Below are positions 8,222 to 16,687 of a stretch of DNA of 64,000 nucleotides, in pieces. The translations under genes were made by a program, and so were the position numbers. This DNA comes from Micromonospora citrea (GTDB taxonomy: Bacteria; Actinomycetota; Actinomycetes; Mycobacteriales; Micromonosporaceae): positions 1,652,501 to 1,716,500 of the forward strand of contig NZ_FMHZ01000002.1 of assembly GCF_900090315.1 (NCBI RefSeq). The letters are read 5' to 3'. The notes below the pieces were generated by a model. It was not told where the DNA came from and ran no database searches. It saw only the letters and a list, made by a program, of their open reading frames with translations. The number at the start of each line of letters is the position of its first letter. The stretch's first letter is position 1.

Positions 8222-8398
8222 CGTCGCCTCCCGTCGTCTCCCCCCTGCCCCGCAACGCTGCCAGCCCCGCCGGCCGGCCGGTAGACGGGCGTGTTCGCAC
8301 CGGTCGCCAAGCGCGGGGGCGGCTTTCACCGTCCGTGGTGAACCGGTCACCGCCGCCCCGCGACACGCCGGCGCCGGTCGGCGGGGACAATCGGTGGC

Positions 8399-9067
8399 GT
8401 GTCCGACCTCTCCACCGCGTTCGTCCGGCTGCACGCCCGCCTCGCCCCGGTCGCCTTCGTCCCCGAGGTGCGGCTGCACCAGGCGGACGACGCCATCGGG
8501 CTGTGGGAGCTGACCGAGGGCGAGTTCCGCAGCGCGCAGCCGCCGCCGTTCTGGGCCTTCGCCTGGGCGGGCGGGCAGGCGCTGGCCCGGTACGTCACCG
8601 ACCGCCCCGAGCTGGTCGCCGGCCGCCGGGTGCTCGACCTCGCCGCCGGCTCGGGCCTGGTCGGCATCGCGGCCGCGCGGGCCGGCGCCGCGAACGTCCG
8701 CGCCGTGGAGATCGACGAGCTGGCCGTCGCGGCCGTGGCGGTCAACGCCGAGGCCAACGGGGTACGCGTCGACGCCGAACTCGGGGACATCCTCGACGGC
8801 GACGCCGGCGGGGCCGAGGTGGTCTTCGCCGGGGACGTCTTCTACAGCCAGGCGATGACCAACCGGGTGCTGCGCTTCCTGCTGCGGGCCGCCCGCGCCG
8901 GGGCCCAGGTGCTGGTCGGCGACCCCGGTCGGGCGTTCCTGCCCCGGGACCGCTTCGACGAGCTGGCCGCCTACGACGTGCCGGTGCCCGAGACGCTGGA
9001 GAGCGTACGGGTGAAGCGCACCACGGTGTGGCAGTTGCGGGCCGGGCTGCCGGGGGCCGCCCGCTAG
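8399..9067 (+). CDS. Class I SAM-dependent methyltransferase (ETFB-lysine/METTL20-like)
   Basis: A 222-residue Rossmann methyltransferase. The SAM-binding loop is VLDLAAGSGLVGIAAARAGA (about residues 78-97), the acidic end of strand beta-2 is VEIDELA, and the post-loop motif is FAGDVFYSQ. The N-terminal PPFWAFAWAGGQAL resembles proteins annotated as lysine or nicotinamide N-methyltransferases. The target is not inferable. The GTG start at 8399 lies 7 nt after GACAAT (8386-8391), a likely leaderless promoter. The stop TAG (9065-9067) is part of the -10 box of the P450 gene that follows 9 bp downstream. Confidence 0.85.
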   Translation: MSDLSTAFVRLHARLAPVAFVPEVRLHQADDAIGLWELTEGEFRSAQPPPFWAFAWAGGQALARYVTDRPELVAGRRVLDLAAGSGLVGIAAARAGAANVRAVEIDELAVAAVAVNAEANGVRVDAELGDILDGDAGGAEVVFAGDVFYSQAMTNRVLRFLLRAARAGAQVLVGDPGRAFLPRDRFDELAAYDVPVPETLESVRVKRTTVWQLRAGLPGAAR

Positions 9068-9076
9068 CGTGTCGGC

Positions 9077-10240
9077 GTGCTGTTCCGGAGCTGGGCGCAG
9101 ACCGCCGACGCGCACTGGCCGGACGTGGCCCGGGTGCCCGACCACGTGGGCGTCGAGCATCTGGTGGTGACCCGGCACGCGCTGGTCCGCCAGGTGCTGA
9201 CCGACCCGGTGACCTATCGGCCGGACAACGCGCTCGACGCGGTGACCCCGGTCCCGGTGGCCGCGCTGCGGGTGCTGGCCGGGCACCGGTTCCGGCTGCC
9301 GCCCACCCTGGCGAACAACGGCGGCGACAGCCACCCGCAGATCCGGGCGGTCGTCGCCGACGCCCTGCACCCCACCCGGGTCGCCGCGCAGCGGCCCTGG
9401 CTGACGGCGCTGGTCCGGGAACGCCTCGCCGCCGTCGGCGCCGCCCTGGACGCGGGCGCGCCGGTCGACCTCCACGCCGAGCTGGCCGCCGACCTGCCGC
9501 TGCTGGTGCTGGCCCGGCTGGTCGAGCTGCCCGACGCCCCGGTGGGCGCGGTGAAGGAGTTCGCCCGCGCGGCGCTGGAGCTGTTCTGGGCGCCGCTGGA
9601 CGCCGACCGGCAGGCGGTGCTGGCGGCCGAGGTGGGCCGGTTCCACCGGGTGCTGCGGGAGTTCGCGGCGACCGGGGGCGGGCTGGCGGGGTCGCTGCGG
9701 GCCGCCGGGCACCCGCCCGACGTGGTGGTCGGAGCGCTGTTCTTCCTGCTGGTCGCCGGCCAGGAGACCACCTCGCAGTTCCTCACGCTCCTGCTGCACC
9801 GGCTGGCCGGGGAGCCCGCGGTACGCGCCGGGCTGCGGGCCGGCACCGTCGCGGCCGCCGACGTGGTCGAGGAGGGGCTGCGGCTGGAGCCGCCGATCGT
9901 CACCTGGCGGCGGGTGGCCACCGTGGACACCACGCTGGGCGGCACAGCCGTGCCGGCGGGGAGCAGCATCGTGCTGTGGCTGGCCCGCGCCGGCCGCGAC
10001 CCCGCCGCCGTGGCCGCGCCCGACGAGTTCCGGCCCGGCCAGCGCGGTTCCCGCCGGCACCTGGCCTTCGGGGCGGGCGCCCACCGCTGCGTCGGCGACC
10101 AGCTCGCCCGCATGGAGGCGGCGGTGGTCGTCGGCGAGACCGCGCCGCTGCTGGACGAGGTCACCGTGGTGCGGGCGCCGTGGTGCCCGGACAACCTCAC
10201 CTTCCGGATGCCCGACGCCTTCGTCGTGCGCCGCGGCTGA
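9077..10240 (+). CDS. Cytochrome P450
   Basis: A 387-residue soluble bacterial P450. The heme loop FGAGAHRCVG has Cys338 as the thiolate ligand. The I-helix oxygen-activation motif AGQETT is near residue 230, and the K-helix EEGLRLEPP contains the ExxR glutamate and arginine. Length is normal for class I P450s needing separate ferredoxin and reductase, neither of which is nearby. The GTG start at 9077 follows TAGCGT (9065-9070) by 6 nt, so the transcript is probably leaderless even though the methyltransferase stop overlaps the box. The substrate is unknown. A minimal methyltransferase/P450 pair could act on a common small molecule, but no other biosynthetic gene flanks it. Confidence 0.95.
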   Translation: MLFRSWAQTADAHWPDVARVPDHVGVEHLVVTRHALVRQVLTDPVTYRPDNALDAVTPVPVAALRVLAGHRFRLPPTLANNGGDSHPQIRAVVADALHPTRVAAQRPWLTALVRERLAAVGAALDAGAPVDLHAELAADLPLLVLARLVELPDAPVGAVKEFARAALELFWAPLDADRQAVLAAEVGRFHRVLREFAATGGGLAGSLRAAGHPPDVVVGALFFLLVAGQETTSQFLTLLLHRLAGEPAVRAGLRAGTVAAADVVEEGLRLEPPIVTWRRVATVDTTLGGTAVPAGSSIVLWLARAGRDPAAVAAPDEFRPGQRGSRRHLAFGAGAHRCVGDQLARMEAAVVVGETAPLLDEVTVVRAPWCPDNLTFRMPDAFVVRRG

Positions 10241-10284
10241 ACCGACCGCTGCGACCGGGACCCCCGCACCGAAGCGCGGGCGGC

Positions 10285-10962
10285 TCAGCCGGTGGGCTCG
10301 ACCAGCCCCGCCTCGTACGCGAGGATCGCCGCCTGCACCCGGTTGCGCACCTCCAGCCGGGTGAAGACGCTGGTCAGGTAGCTCTTCACGGTGCCCTCGA
10401 CCAGGTGCAGCCGCCGGGCGATCTCGGCGTTGGACAGCCCGGCCCCGACCAGCGCGAGCACCTCCCGCTCCCGCTCGGTCAGCCCGGCGAGCCGGTCCCG
10501 GGCCACCGGCCGGCGGGCCACCCGGTCCCCGCCCAGCTCGATCACCCGGCGGGCCACCCTCGGCGACAGGTAGGCGCCGCCGTCGGCGACGGCGTGCACC
10601 CCGGCGATCAGCTCGCGCGGGTCGCCGGCCTTGAGCAGGAAGCCGCTGGCGCCGTGGCCGAGGGCCCGGGCGACGTGGTCGTCCTCGCCGAAGGTGGTCA
10701 GCATGACCGTCGCCGTCTCCGGCACGAGGCGGCGGATCTCGGCGGCCGCGCTGAGCCCGTCCAGCCTCGGCATCCGGATGTCCAGCAGCGCCACCCGGGG
10801 ACGGTGCGCCCGGACGAGGTCCACGGCGGCCCGACCGTCGGCGGCCTCCCCGACCACCTCGATCCCCGGGTCGGTGGCCAGGATGGCCCGGACACCGGCC
10901 CGGATCATCGCCTCGTCGTCGGCGAGGACGACCCGCACCGGGTTCCCCGTGTCAGCGTTCAT
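10285..10962 (-). CDS. NarL/LuxR-family response regulator
   Basis: A 225-residue regulator. The receiver domain (1-125) has the acidic pair Asp15/Asp16, phosphoacceptor Asp61 (LLDIRMP), Thr89 and Lys111. The C-terminal LuxR helix-turn-helix is LTEREREVLALVGAGLSNAE with EGTVKSYLTSVF. It is co-transcribed behind the histidine kinase, with which it overlaps by 11 bp, so the two form a cognate pair. The output genes are unknown. An adjacent target is not obvious because the P450 is convergent. Confidence 0.95.
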   Translation of the reverse strand: MNADTGNPVRVVLADDEAMIRAGVRAILATDPGIEVVGEAADGRAAVDLVRAHRPRVALLDIRMPRLDGLSAAAEIRRLVPETATVMLTTFGEDDHVARALGHGASGFLLKAGDPRELIAGVHAVADGGAYLSPRVARRVIELGGDRVARRPVARDRLAGLTEREREVLALVGAGLSNAEIARRLHLVEGTVKSYLTSVFTRLEVRNRVQAAILAYEAGLVEPTG

Positions 10963-12610
10963 CCGTTATCCGCTCCTTGCTGACCAGCCGGCCGTCGGCG
11001 AAGCAGAGTCGCCAGGTCGGCTCGGCCAGGGGGAAGTTACCGTCGGTGTAGTGCTCGCAGCCGGGCCGCACCACCGCGTCCGGCGGGTCGAGCTGCCGCC
11101 GGGGCAGCCCGGCCAGCGCGGCGCGCTCCGCGCCGAGGGGCATCCGCGCGAAGGTCTCGGCGTCCAGCACCGTCCCGGCGGTCACCACCGGGTAGTAGAC
11201 CAGCGACAGAACCAGTGCGAGACCCGCCGGGGCGCCGAGCGCCGTCAGCAGGCTGCGCCGGACCCGGCGGCGGGCGTCGCGCAGCCGCCGCTCGGCCTCG
11301 CCGGGCCGCTCCCCCGCCGGGTCGTCGACCGCCGGGTCGGCATGCCAGGAGAGGTCCCCGGAGAAAACGGCGACGGACGCGGCGGCAAGGTCGCCGGTGG
11401 GGAAATCGGCGGCGGCAAGGTCGCCGGTGGGGAAATCGGCGGCGGCAAGGTCGGCGGCAGGGTGGTCGCCCACCGGCAGCCGAGCGCGGACGGTGAAGCC
11501 GCCACCCTCGGAACCGGCCGTCAGGGCCCCGCCGGCCAGGCGGACCCGCTCGGCGAGAGCGAGCAGCCCGGAGCCCGTGGACGGCGGGCCGGGCAGCGGC
11601 CCGGCCGGCGGCGGCGCGTTGACGACGGACACCCCGAGCCGGTCGCCGTCCCTGGTCAGCGCGACGGTGACGGCCGCGCCGGGGGCGTACCGGGCGGCGT
11701 TGGTGAGCGCCTCACGCACCACTCGGTGGACGGTGTGCGCGGTGGCCGCCGGCAGGTCCGGCAGCCCGTCCGGCGGGTCGACGTCGACCGCCATGCCGGC
11801 CTCGCGGGCCCGGTCGACCAGGTCGGCGACGGTCTCGTCCGCCGGACGGACGGTGGCCGCCCCGCCCTCCTCGCGCAGCACCCCGATGATGCCGTGCAGG
11901 CGTTCGGTGGCGGCCGCGACGCTGGCCCGCAACTCGCCGGCGGCGGTCCGGTGCGCGGGGGCGAGGTCGTCGGCGACCTCCAGGGCCGCCGCGCGCAGGG
12001 CGATCAGGCTCAGGTCGTGGCCGAGCGAGTCGTGCATCTCCTGGGCTATGCGGGCCCGCTCCCGCAGCCGGATCCGCTCGGCGGCACCCCGCTGCTCGCG
12101 GTGCCGCGCCTCGGCGTGCCGCCGGCCCGCATCGGCCAGGGCGGCCTGCTGGCGCCGGTGCCGGCCGACCAGCCACGGGAACACCCCGGCGAAGAGCAGC
12201 ACCGAGGCCAGGAGGTACCAGGTGGCCGCGCCGGTGCCGAGCAGCCCCAGGTTGAGCACGGTGCCGCCGGCCGCCAGCGCGGCGAACGTGAGGGCGGCCG
12301 GCACGGCGGTGGCGCTGCGGCGACCGGTCAGGTAGCTGAACACCGGGATCGCGAAGAGGAAGTTGCCGTCCAGCAGCGACCCGAACACCGCCACGACGAG
12401 GGCGGCCACCGGCCAGCGCCGGCTCAGCGCGACCGCCGCGGCGAGCAACAGCAGCGCGCCCGCCGTCAGGGCGACGGTCCGCCCGGAGTGCGGCGGGGTG
12501 GCGCCCGCGTACCCGATCGGGGCGCCGGTCACCAGCCACAGCAGCACGTCACCGGAACGCCGCCGGACCTCCGCCCGGGACCACCACCCACCGCCCCGCT
12601 CGCTCTCCAC
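10952..12610 (-). CDS. NarL-type sensor histidine kinase with extra C-terminal membrane domain
   Basis: A 552-residue kinase. About five hydrophobic segments lie in residues 23-150, then HisKA_3 dimerisation with phospho-acceptor His193 (EMHDSLGHD) and an ATPase domain ending near residue 380 (REALTNAARYAP N-box, STGSGLLAL G-box). Most members stop there. Here a 10-residue repeat (DLAAADFPTG) at about 387-411 leads to a second membrane helix (about 458-480) and a 70-residue tail with Cys518 and Cys536 that would lie outside the cell. The tail could be a sensor fused secondarily to the kinase. It overlaps the response regulator gene at its 3' end. The ligand is unknown. Confidence 0.9.
   Translation of the reverse strand: MESERGGGWWSRAEVRRRSGDVLLWLVTGAPIGYAGATPPHSGRTVALTAGALLLLAAAVALSRRWPVAALVVAVFGSLLDGNFLFAIPVFSYLTGRRSATAVPAALTFAALAAGGTVLNLGLLGTGAATWYLLASVLLFAGVFPWLVGRHRRQQAALADAGRRHAEARHREQRGAAERIRLRERARIAQEMHDSLGHDLSLIALRAAALEVADDLAPAHRTAAGELRASVAAATERLHGIIGVLREEGGAATVRPADETVADLVDRAREAGMAVDVDPPDGLPDLPAATAHTVHRVVREALTNAARYAPGAAVTVALTRDGDRLGVSVVNAPPPAGPLPGPPSTGSGLLALAERVRLAGGALTAGSEGGGFTVRARLPVGDHPAADLAAADFPTGDLAAADFPTGDLAAASVAVFSGDLSWHADPAVDDPAGERPGEAERRLRDARRRVRRSLLTALGAPAGLALVLSLVYYPVVTAGTVLDAETFARMPLGAERAALAGLPRRQLDPPDAVVRPGCEHYTDGNFPLAEPTWRLCFADGRLVSKERITDER
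11381..11453. repeat. 30-bp in-frame tandem repeat inside the histidine kinase gene
   Basis: Two perfect 30-bp copies (11381-11410, 11411-11440) and a partial third encode DLAAADFPTG repeats joining the ATPase domain to the C-terminal membrane segment. Because the unit is 10 codons, copy-number change would alter linker length without breaking the frame. Confidence 0.9.
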
Positions 12611-12664
12611 GGCGGCCAGGCTACCCAGGCCCGACGCGGGCGGGCACCGACGAAAGTCAGGTGC

Positions 12665-13393
12665 TCAGCTGATCTCCTCGGCCCAGGCGCGCCAGTCGTC
12701 GAGCACCCCGTGGAGCGCCGGGGTGAGCCACCCGGGCGCGGAACGCCGGAACACCCCCGGATCCATCGACCCGGCGCCCGCCGGCAGCGCACCCAGCAGG
12801 TTCGGCACCAGCTCGGTGAGGTTGGCCCAGTGCACCAGCTCCGGCTCGGCCGGCCAGGCGCCGATCACCACGCCGGCCGGCACCGCCCTGCGCTCCAGGG
12901 CCTCCAGGGTGAGCGCCGTGTGGTTGAGGGTGCCCAGCCCGGCCCGGGCCACCACCACGGCCGGGGAGCCCAGCGAGACCGCCAGGTCGGCCACCGTCCA
13001 GGGCTCCCCCGACGGGCGCAGCCCCATCGGCACGAGCAGCCCGCCGGCACCCTCCACCAGCACCAGGTCGTGCTTCTCCGCCTCCTCGCGGACCGCGTCG
13101 ACGGCGGTGTGGAGCTCCAGCGGCTCCAGCTCGGCGACCCGGGCCGCGGCCAGCGGGGCGAGCGGGTCGGGGAAGCTGGCCAGGGTGCGGCCGGTCAGCG
13201 GGGCGGCCAGTCGGTTGACGGCGTCGACGTCGCCGGGCTCGCCGCTGGCCGTACCGGTCTGGCCGGGCTTGACCACCGCGACGCGCAGGCCCGCGGCCTG
13301 CGCGGCGGCCGCGATCGCCGCCGTCACCACGGTCTTGCCGACCTCGGTGTCGGTGCCGGTGACCAGCACCGGCCCCCGCCACGGCACCGTCAC
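12665..13393 (-). CDS. bioD: Dethiobiotin synthetase BioD
   Basis: A 242-residue ATP-dependent enzyme that closes the ureido ring of 7,8-diaminopelargonate with CO2 to give dethiobiotin, the penultimate biotin step. The P-loop is GTDTEVGKT near the N terminus. VVKPGQTG and LVEGAGGLLVPMG are the other BioD signatures. Start GTG 13393 (VTVPWRGP) is chosen because GAGGT lies about 6 nt upstream. An upstream in-frame start at 13414 adds seven residues. It follows bioF in the same direction after a 136-bp gap holding a duplicated 35-bp sequence. bioA is not in the window. Confidence 0.95.
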   Translation of the reverse strand: MTVPWRGPVLVTGTDTEVGKTVVTAAIAAAAQAAGLRVAVVKPGQTGTASGEPGDVDAVNRLAAPLTGRTLASFPDPLAPLAAARVAELEPLELHTAVDAVREEAEKHDLVLVEGAGGLLVPMGLRPSGEPWTVADLAVSLGSPAVVVARAGLGTLNHTALTLEALERRAVPAGVVIGAWPAEPELVHWANLTELVPNLLGALPAGAGSMDPGVFRRSAPGWLTPALHGVLDDWRAWAEEIS

Positions 13394-13434
13394 GGCCGCA
13401 CCTCGCACCGGCACGGCCGCACCCCGGCCCGCCG

Positions 13435-13529
13435 CCGCGGGGCTCGCGGGGCCAACTCACTCCTCGCGCCCACGACACCAACCTCGGTCCGCGACCGCGG
13501 GGCTCGCGGGGCCAACTCACTCCTCGCGC
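13435..13529. repeat. 35-bp direct repeat between bioF and bioD
   Basis: Identical 35-bp blocks occupy 13435-13469 and 13495-13529, exactly 60 bp apart, the second one abutting the bioF stop codon. Read on the minus strand each block would encode ARSELAPRAPR. The 25-bp spacer between the copies is unrelated. It looks like a short duplicated or dispersed element rather than a gene, because there is no start signal and it lies just past bioF. Confidence 0.85.
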
Positions 13530-14678
13530 TCACGGCGCACACTCCACGATGGTCTCCAGGGCCCGCTCGAAGTCCCGCCGGGGCACTCCCGCGCCGATCG
13601 TCAGCCGCAGCCGCGACCGGCTGTCGGGCGTGGACGGCGGGCGGAAGCAGCCGACGGCCACCCCCCGGTCGCGGCAGTCGGCCGCCCACGCCGTCGCCGC
13701 CTCCGGCCCGGGCGCGGTGACCGAGACGACCGCCCCGTCGGGCTCGGAGACGGTCAGGCCGGCGGCGGTCAGCCGGCGCACCGCGAGGGCGGCCCGCTCC
13801 GCCAACTCGGCGCGCAGGTCGTCACCGACGCGGGCCAGGCCGACGGCGGCGTGCACGCCGGCCGCGACGGCCGGGGGCAGCGCGGTGTCGAAGATGAACG
13901 TCCGCCCGGTCTCGATGACGTGCCGGACGAACTCCGCCGGACCGGCGACCACCCCGCCCGCACCGCCGAGGGCCTTGGACAGGGTGGCGGTGACCACCAC
14001 GTCGGGCTGGCCGGCGAGACCGGCGGCGGCGACGCCCCCCGCGCCCGCCGGACCGGTCACGCCGAGGGCGTGCGCGTCGTCGACCAGCAGCAGCGCGCCG
14101 TGCTCGCGGGCGACGGCGTGCAGGCGGGCCAGCGGGGCGAGGTCGCCGTCGACGGAGAAGACCGACTCGGTGACGACCACCGCCGGCCGGCCGGGCGCGG
14201 CGGCGAGCGCGGCGGCCACCGCCGCCACGTCGGCGTGCGGGGTCACCACGGTCTGCGCCCCGGAGATCCGGCAGCCGTCGATCAGCGAGGCGTGGTTGTG
14301 GGCGTCGGAGACGAGCAGCGTACGCGGCTGCGCGAGCGCCCGGACGGCCGCGAGGTTGGCCAGGTAGCCGGAGGAGAAGACGAGTGCCCGGTCGGCGCCG
14401 AGCCAGTCGGCGAGGGCGTCCTCCAGCGCGTGGTGGGCGTCGGTGGAGCCGCGCACCAGCCGCGACCCGGTGGCCCCCAGCCCGTACGCCGACAGCGCCC
14501 GCGCCGCCGCGGCCGTGACCTCGGGGTGGGCGGCCAGGCCCAGGTAGTCGTTGCCGGCCAGGTCGACCACGGCGTCGCCGGCGGCCCGGGGCAGCAGCCG
14601 GCGGGTGAGTCCCGCCTTCGCGCGCAGCTCGGCGCGGCGGTCGAGCGCCGCCAGCCAGTCCGCCACCGTCACCCCCAC
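13530..14678 (-). CDS. bioF: 8-amino-7-oxononanoate synthase BioF
   Basis: A PLP-dependent enzyme that condenses pimeloyl-ACP or pimeloyl-CoA with L-alanine to 8-amino-7-oxononanoate. About 382 residues from GTG 14678. Visible signatures are the [12 protein letters not shown] substrate region, [11 protein letters not shown], the PLP-contact [13 protein letters not shown] and the Schiff-base lysine in [11 protein letters not shown]. Alternative GTG starts at 14672 and 14666 cannot be separated because no strong ribosome site exists. It is upstream of bioD and divergent from bioB. The shared 140-bp spacer between bioF and bioB has no clear BirA-type palindrome that I can see. Confidence 0.93.
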   Translation of the reverse strand: MGVTVADWLAALDRRAELRAKAGLTRRLLPRAAGDAVVDLAGNDYLGLAAHPEVTAAAARALSAYGLGATGSRLVRGSTDAHHALEDALADWLGADRALVFSSGYLANLAAVRALAQPRTLLVSDAHNHASLIDGCRISGAQTVVTPHADVAAVAAALAAAPGRPAVVVTESVFSVDGDLAPLARLHAVAREHGALLLVDDAHALGVTGPAGAGGVAAAGLAGQPDVVVTATLSKALGGAGGVVAGPAEFVRHVIETGRTFIFDTALPPAVAAGVHAAVGLARVGDDLRAELAERAALAVRRLTAAGLTVSEPDGAVVSVTAPGPEAATAWAADCRDRGVAVGCFRPPSTPDSRSRLRLTIGAGVPRRDFERALETIVECAP

Positions 14679-14821
14679 GCTGCCCGCGCCGACCGTCGTC
14701 GACCGCTTCCGCCGGGCGAAATTACCACCCGCCCGTCCCGGGCCGGCGTGTCCACCCCGGCGTCGGGGGTCCGACACGCGGGGCGTTCTCCCCGCTCGGG
14801 CGGCCTTGTAGGGTACGAGCC

Positions 14822-15817
14822 ATGCCAGAGATCCTCGACCAGGCCCGAACCCAGGTGCTGGAGAACGGCGTCGGTCTCGACGAGGCCGGTGTCCTCGCCG
14901 TGCTGAACCTGCCCGACGAGCACCTGCCCGCCGCCCTCCAGCTCGCCCACGAGGTGCGGATGCGGTGGTGCGGCCCCGAGGTGGAGGTCGAGGGGATCGT
15001 CTCGCTGAAGACCGGCGGCTGCCCCGAGGACTGCCACTTCTGCTCGCAGTCCGGCCTGTTCACCTCCCCCGTACGCTCGGTCTGGCTGGACATCCCCTCG
15101 CTGGTCGAGGCGGCGAAGCAGACCGCGGCGACCGGAGCCACGGAGTTCTGCATCGTGGCCGCCGTGCGCGGCCCCGACGCCCGGCTGATGAAGCAGATGC
15201 GTGAGGGTGTCGCCGCGATCAAGGCCGAGGTCGACATCCAGGTGGCCGCCTCCCTGGGCATGCTCAGCCAGGAGCAGGTCGACGAGCTGGTCGACATGGG
15301 CGTGCACCGCTACAACCACAACCTGGAGACCTGCCGCTCCTACTTCCCCAACGTGGTCACCACGCACTCGTGGGAGGAGCGCTGGGAGACCCTGCGGATG
15401 GTCCGCGAGTCGGGCATGGAGGTCTGCTGCGGCGGCATCCTCGGCCTCGGCGAGACCGTGGAGCAGCGGGCCGAGTTCGCCGCGCAGCTCGCCGAGCTGG
15501 ACCCGCACGAGGTGCCGCTGAACTTCCTCAACCCCCGCCCCGGCACGCCGCTGGGCGACCGGCCGGTGGTGGAGGGCAAGGACGCGCTGCGCGCCATCGC
15601 CGCGTTCCGGCTGGCGATGCCGCGCACCATTCTGCGGTACGCGGGCGGCCGGGAGATCACCCTCGGCGACCTGGGCACCCGCGACGGCCTGCTCGGCGGC
15701 ATCAACGCGGTCATCGTCGGCAACTACCTGACCACGCTGGGCCGGCCGGCCACGGCCGACCTGGAGTTGCTCGACGACCTGAAGATGCCGGTCAAGGCGC
15801 TCTCCGCGACGCTGTGA
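14822..15817 (+). CDS. bioB: Biotin synthase BioB
   Basis: A 331-residue radical SAM enzyme that inserts sulfur into dethiobiotin to make biotin. The SAM-cluster cysteines are Cys67, Cys71 and Cys74 ([10 protein letters not shown]). Downstream [23 protein letters not shown] and [10 protein letters not shown] supply the auxiliary-cluster and substrate residues typical of BioB. The ATG at 14822 lies 7 nt behind TAGGGT (14809-14814), suggesting a leaderless transcript. The stop overlaps the start of bsaP by three bases, implying translational coupling with that accessory protein. Confidence 0.97.
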   Translation: MPEILDQARTQVLENGVGLDEAGVLAVLNLPDEHLPAALQLAHEVRMRWCGPEVEVEGIVSLKTGGCPEDCHFCSQSGLFTSPVRSVWLDIPSLVEAAKQTAATGATEFCIVAAVRGPDARLMKQMREGVAAIKAEVDIQVAASLGMLSQEQVDELVDMGVHRYNHNLETCRSYFPNVVTTHSWEERWETLRMVRESGMEVCCGGILGLGETVEQRAEFAAQLAELDPHEVPLNFLNPRPGTPLGDRPVVEGKDALRAIAAFRLAMPRTILRYAGGREITLGDLGTRDGLLGGINAVIVGNYLTTLGRPATADLELLDDLKMPVKALSATL

Positions 15818-16047
15818 CCACCCCGGTGACGACGAGTGACGCGGTGCCGGCGGCCGGCGGCGCGTCGGCCGCCTGGTGCGACCGCTGCGGCGAGGCCGCC
15901 GCGGCGGGCCCGCACGACGCGTGCGCGGCGGCCCGGGTGCTGGAGCCGCCGCGCTTCTGCGCGCACTGCCGCCGCCGGATGAAGGTGCAGGTGCTGCCGG
16001 TCGGCTGGGCGGCGGTCTGCGTCGAGCACGGCGAGATCCAGGGCTGA
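15814..16047 (+). CDS. bsaP: Biotin synthase auxiliary protein BsaP
   Basis: A 77-residue Cys-rich protein. After a low-complexity N terminus it carries [35 protein letters not shown] and VCVEHGE, so two CxxC pairs plus further Cys/His, as in the BsaP proteins encoded behind bioB in actinobacteria. Those proteins are known to support BioB activity, probably through its iron-sulfur cluster. The mechanism is not visible here. The GTG start at 15814 shares bases with the bioB TGA (GTGA), which fixes the start and couples the two genes. Confidence 0.88.
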   Translation: MTTPVTTSDAVPAAGGASAAWCDRCGEAAAAGPHDACAAARVLEPPRFCAHCRRRMKVQVLPVGWAAVCVEHGEIQG

Positions 16048-16052
16048 GGGCG

Positions 16053-16559
16053 ATGCTGCGGGGCCGGGCGGTGACCCTGCGGCCGGCGACGGCCGGGGAC
16101 GTGCCGGCGCTCGCCGCGATCCGGGCCACCCCGGAGGTCCGACGCTGGTGGCGCGGCGGCGACGACCTCGCCGCCGCCGTCCGGGCCGACCTCGCCGACG
16201 AGGCCCTGTCGGTGTACGCGATCGAGCACGACGGCCGGGTGGTCGGCGCGATCCAGTGGTACGCCGAGGACGACCCGGACTACCGGCACGCCAGCATGGA
16301 CGTCTTCCTCGACCCGGCGGTACGCGGCGCGGGGCTGGGCGGGGACGCGATCCGCACCCTGGTCCGACACCTGATCGACGAGCACGGCCACCACCGGTTC
16401 ACCATCGACCCGGCGGCGGCGAACACGGCTGCCGTCCGGGCGTACGCGAAGGTCGGCTTCCGTCCCGTCGGGGTGCTGCGCCGCTACGAGCGCGGCGAGG
16501 ACGGGCGGTGGCACGACGGGCTGCTGATGGACCTGCTCGCCGACGAACTCGCCGACTGA
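16053..16559 (+). CDS. GNAT N-acetyltransferase (AAC(6')/RimJ-like)
   Basis: A 168-residue GNAT protein: TLRPATAGDVPALAAI start, motif A near VRGAGLGGDAIRTLVRHLID, and the terminal FTIDPAAANTAAVRAYAKVGFRPVG segment. The pattern (GAIQWYAEDDPDYRHASMDVFL) resembles the family containing aminoglycoside 6'-acetyltransferases, but many members are housekeeping enzymes, so resistance is not implied. ATG 16053 follows the bsaP stop by 5 nt, so it is probably the third gene of the bioB operon. A link to biotin is not known. Confidence 0.85.
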   Translation: MLRGRAVTLRPATAGDVPALAAIRATPEVRRWWRGGDDLAAAVRADLADEALSVYAIEHDGRVVGAIQWYAEDDPDYRHASMDVFLDPAVRGAGLGGDAIRTLVRHLIDEHGHHRFTIDPAAANTAAVRAYAKVGFRPVGVLRRYERGEDGRWHDGLLMDLLADELAD

Positions 16560-16687
16560 CCGTCCGGCGGCCGACGCCGCTCCCGGGCGACGGCGCACCG
16601 ACCGGTTCCGCTGCCCCTGCGGCCGGATCGGCGTCGACCGGCCGGCGGGCCGGCGACCGGGATCGGCGCCCGCCGCCCTGTCCGCGC

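Noticed and set aside
4259..8390. Very long open frames opposite or out of phase with the metallopeptidase region on both strands
   Set aside because: They are arginine/alanine/glycine-rich with no domain, signal peptide or ribosome site. They arise from third-position GC in the true genes.
8399..10240. Methyltransferase-P450 pair as the core of a biosynthetic gene cluster
   Set aside because: No synthase, carrier protein, cyclase or other tailoring gene flanks them; the neighbours are a surface protein and a two-component system.
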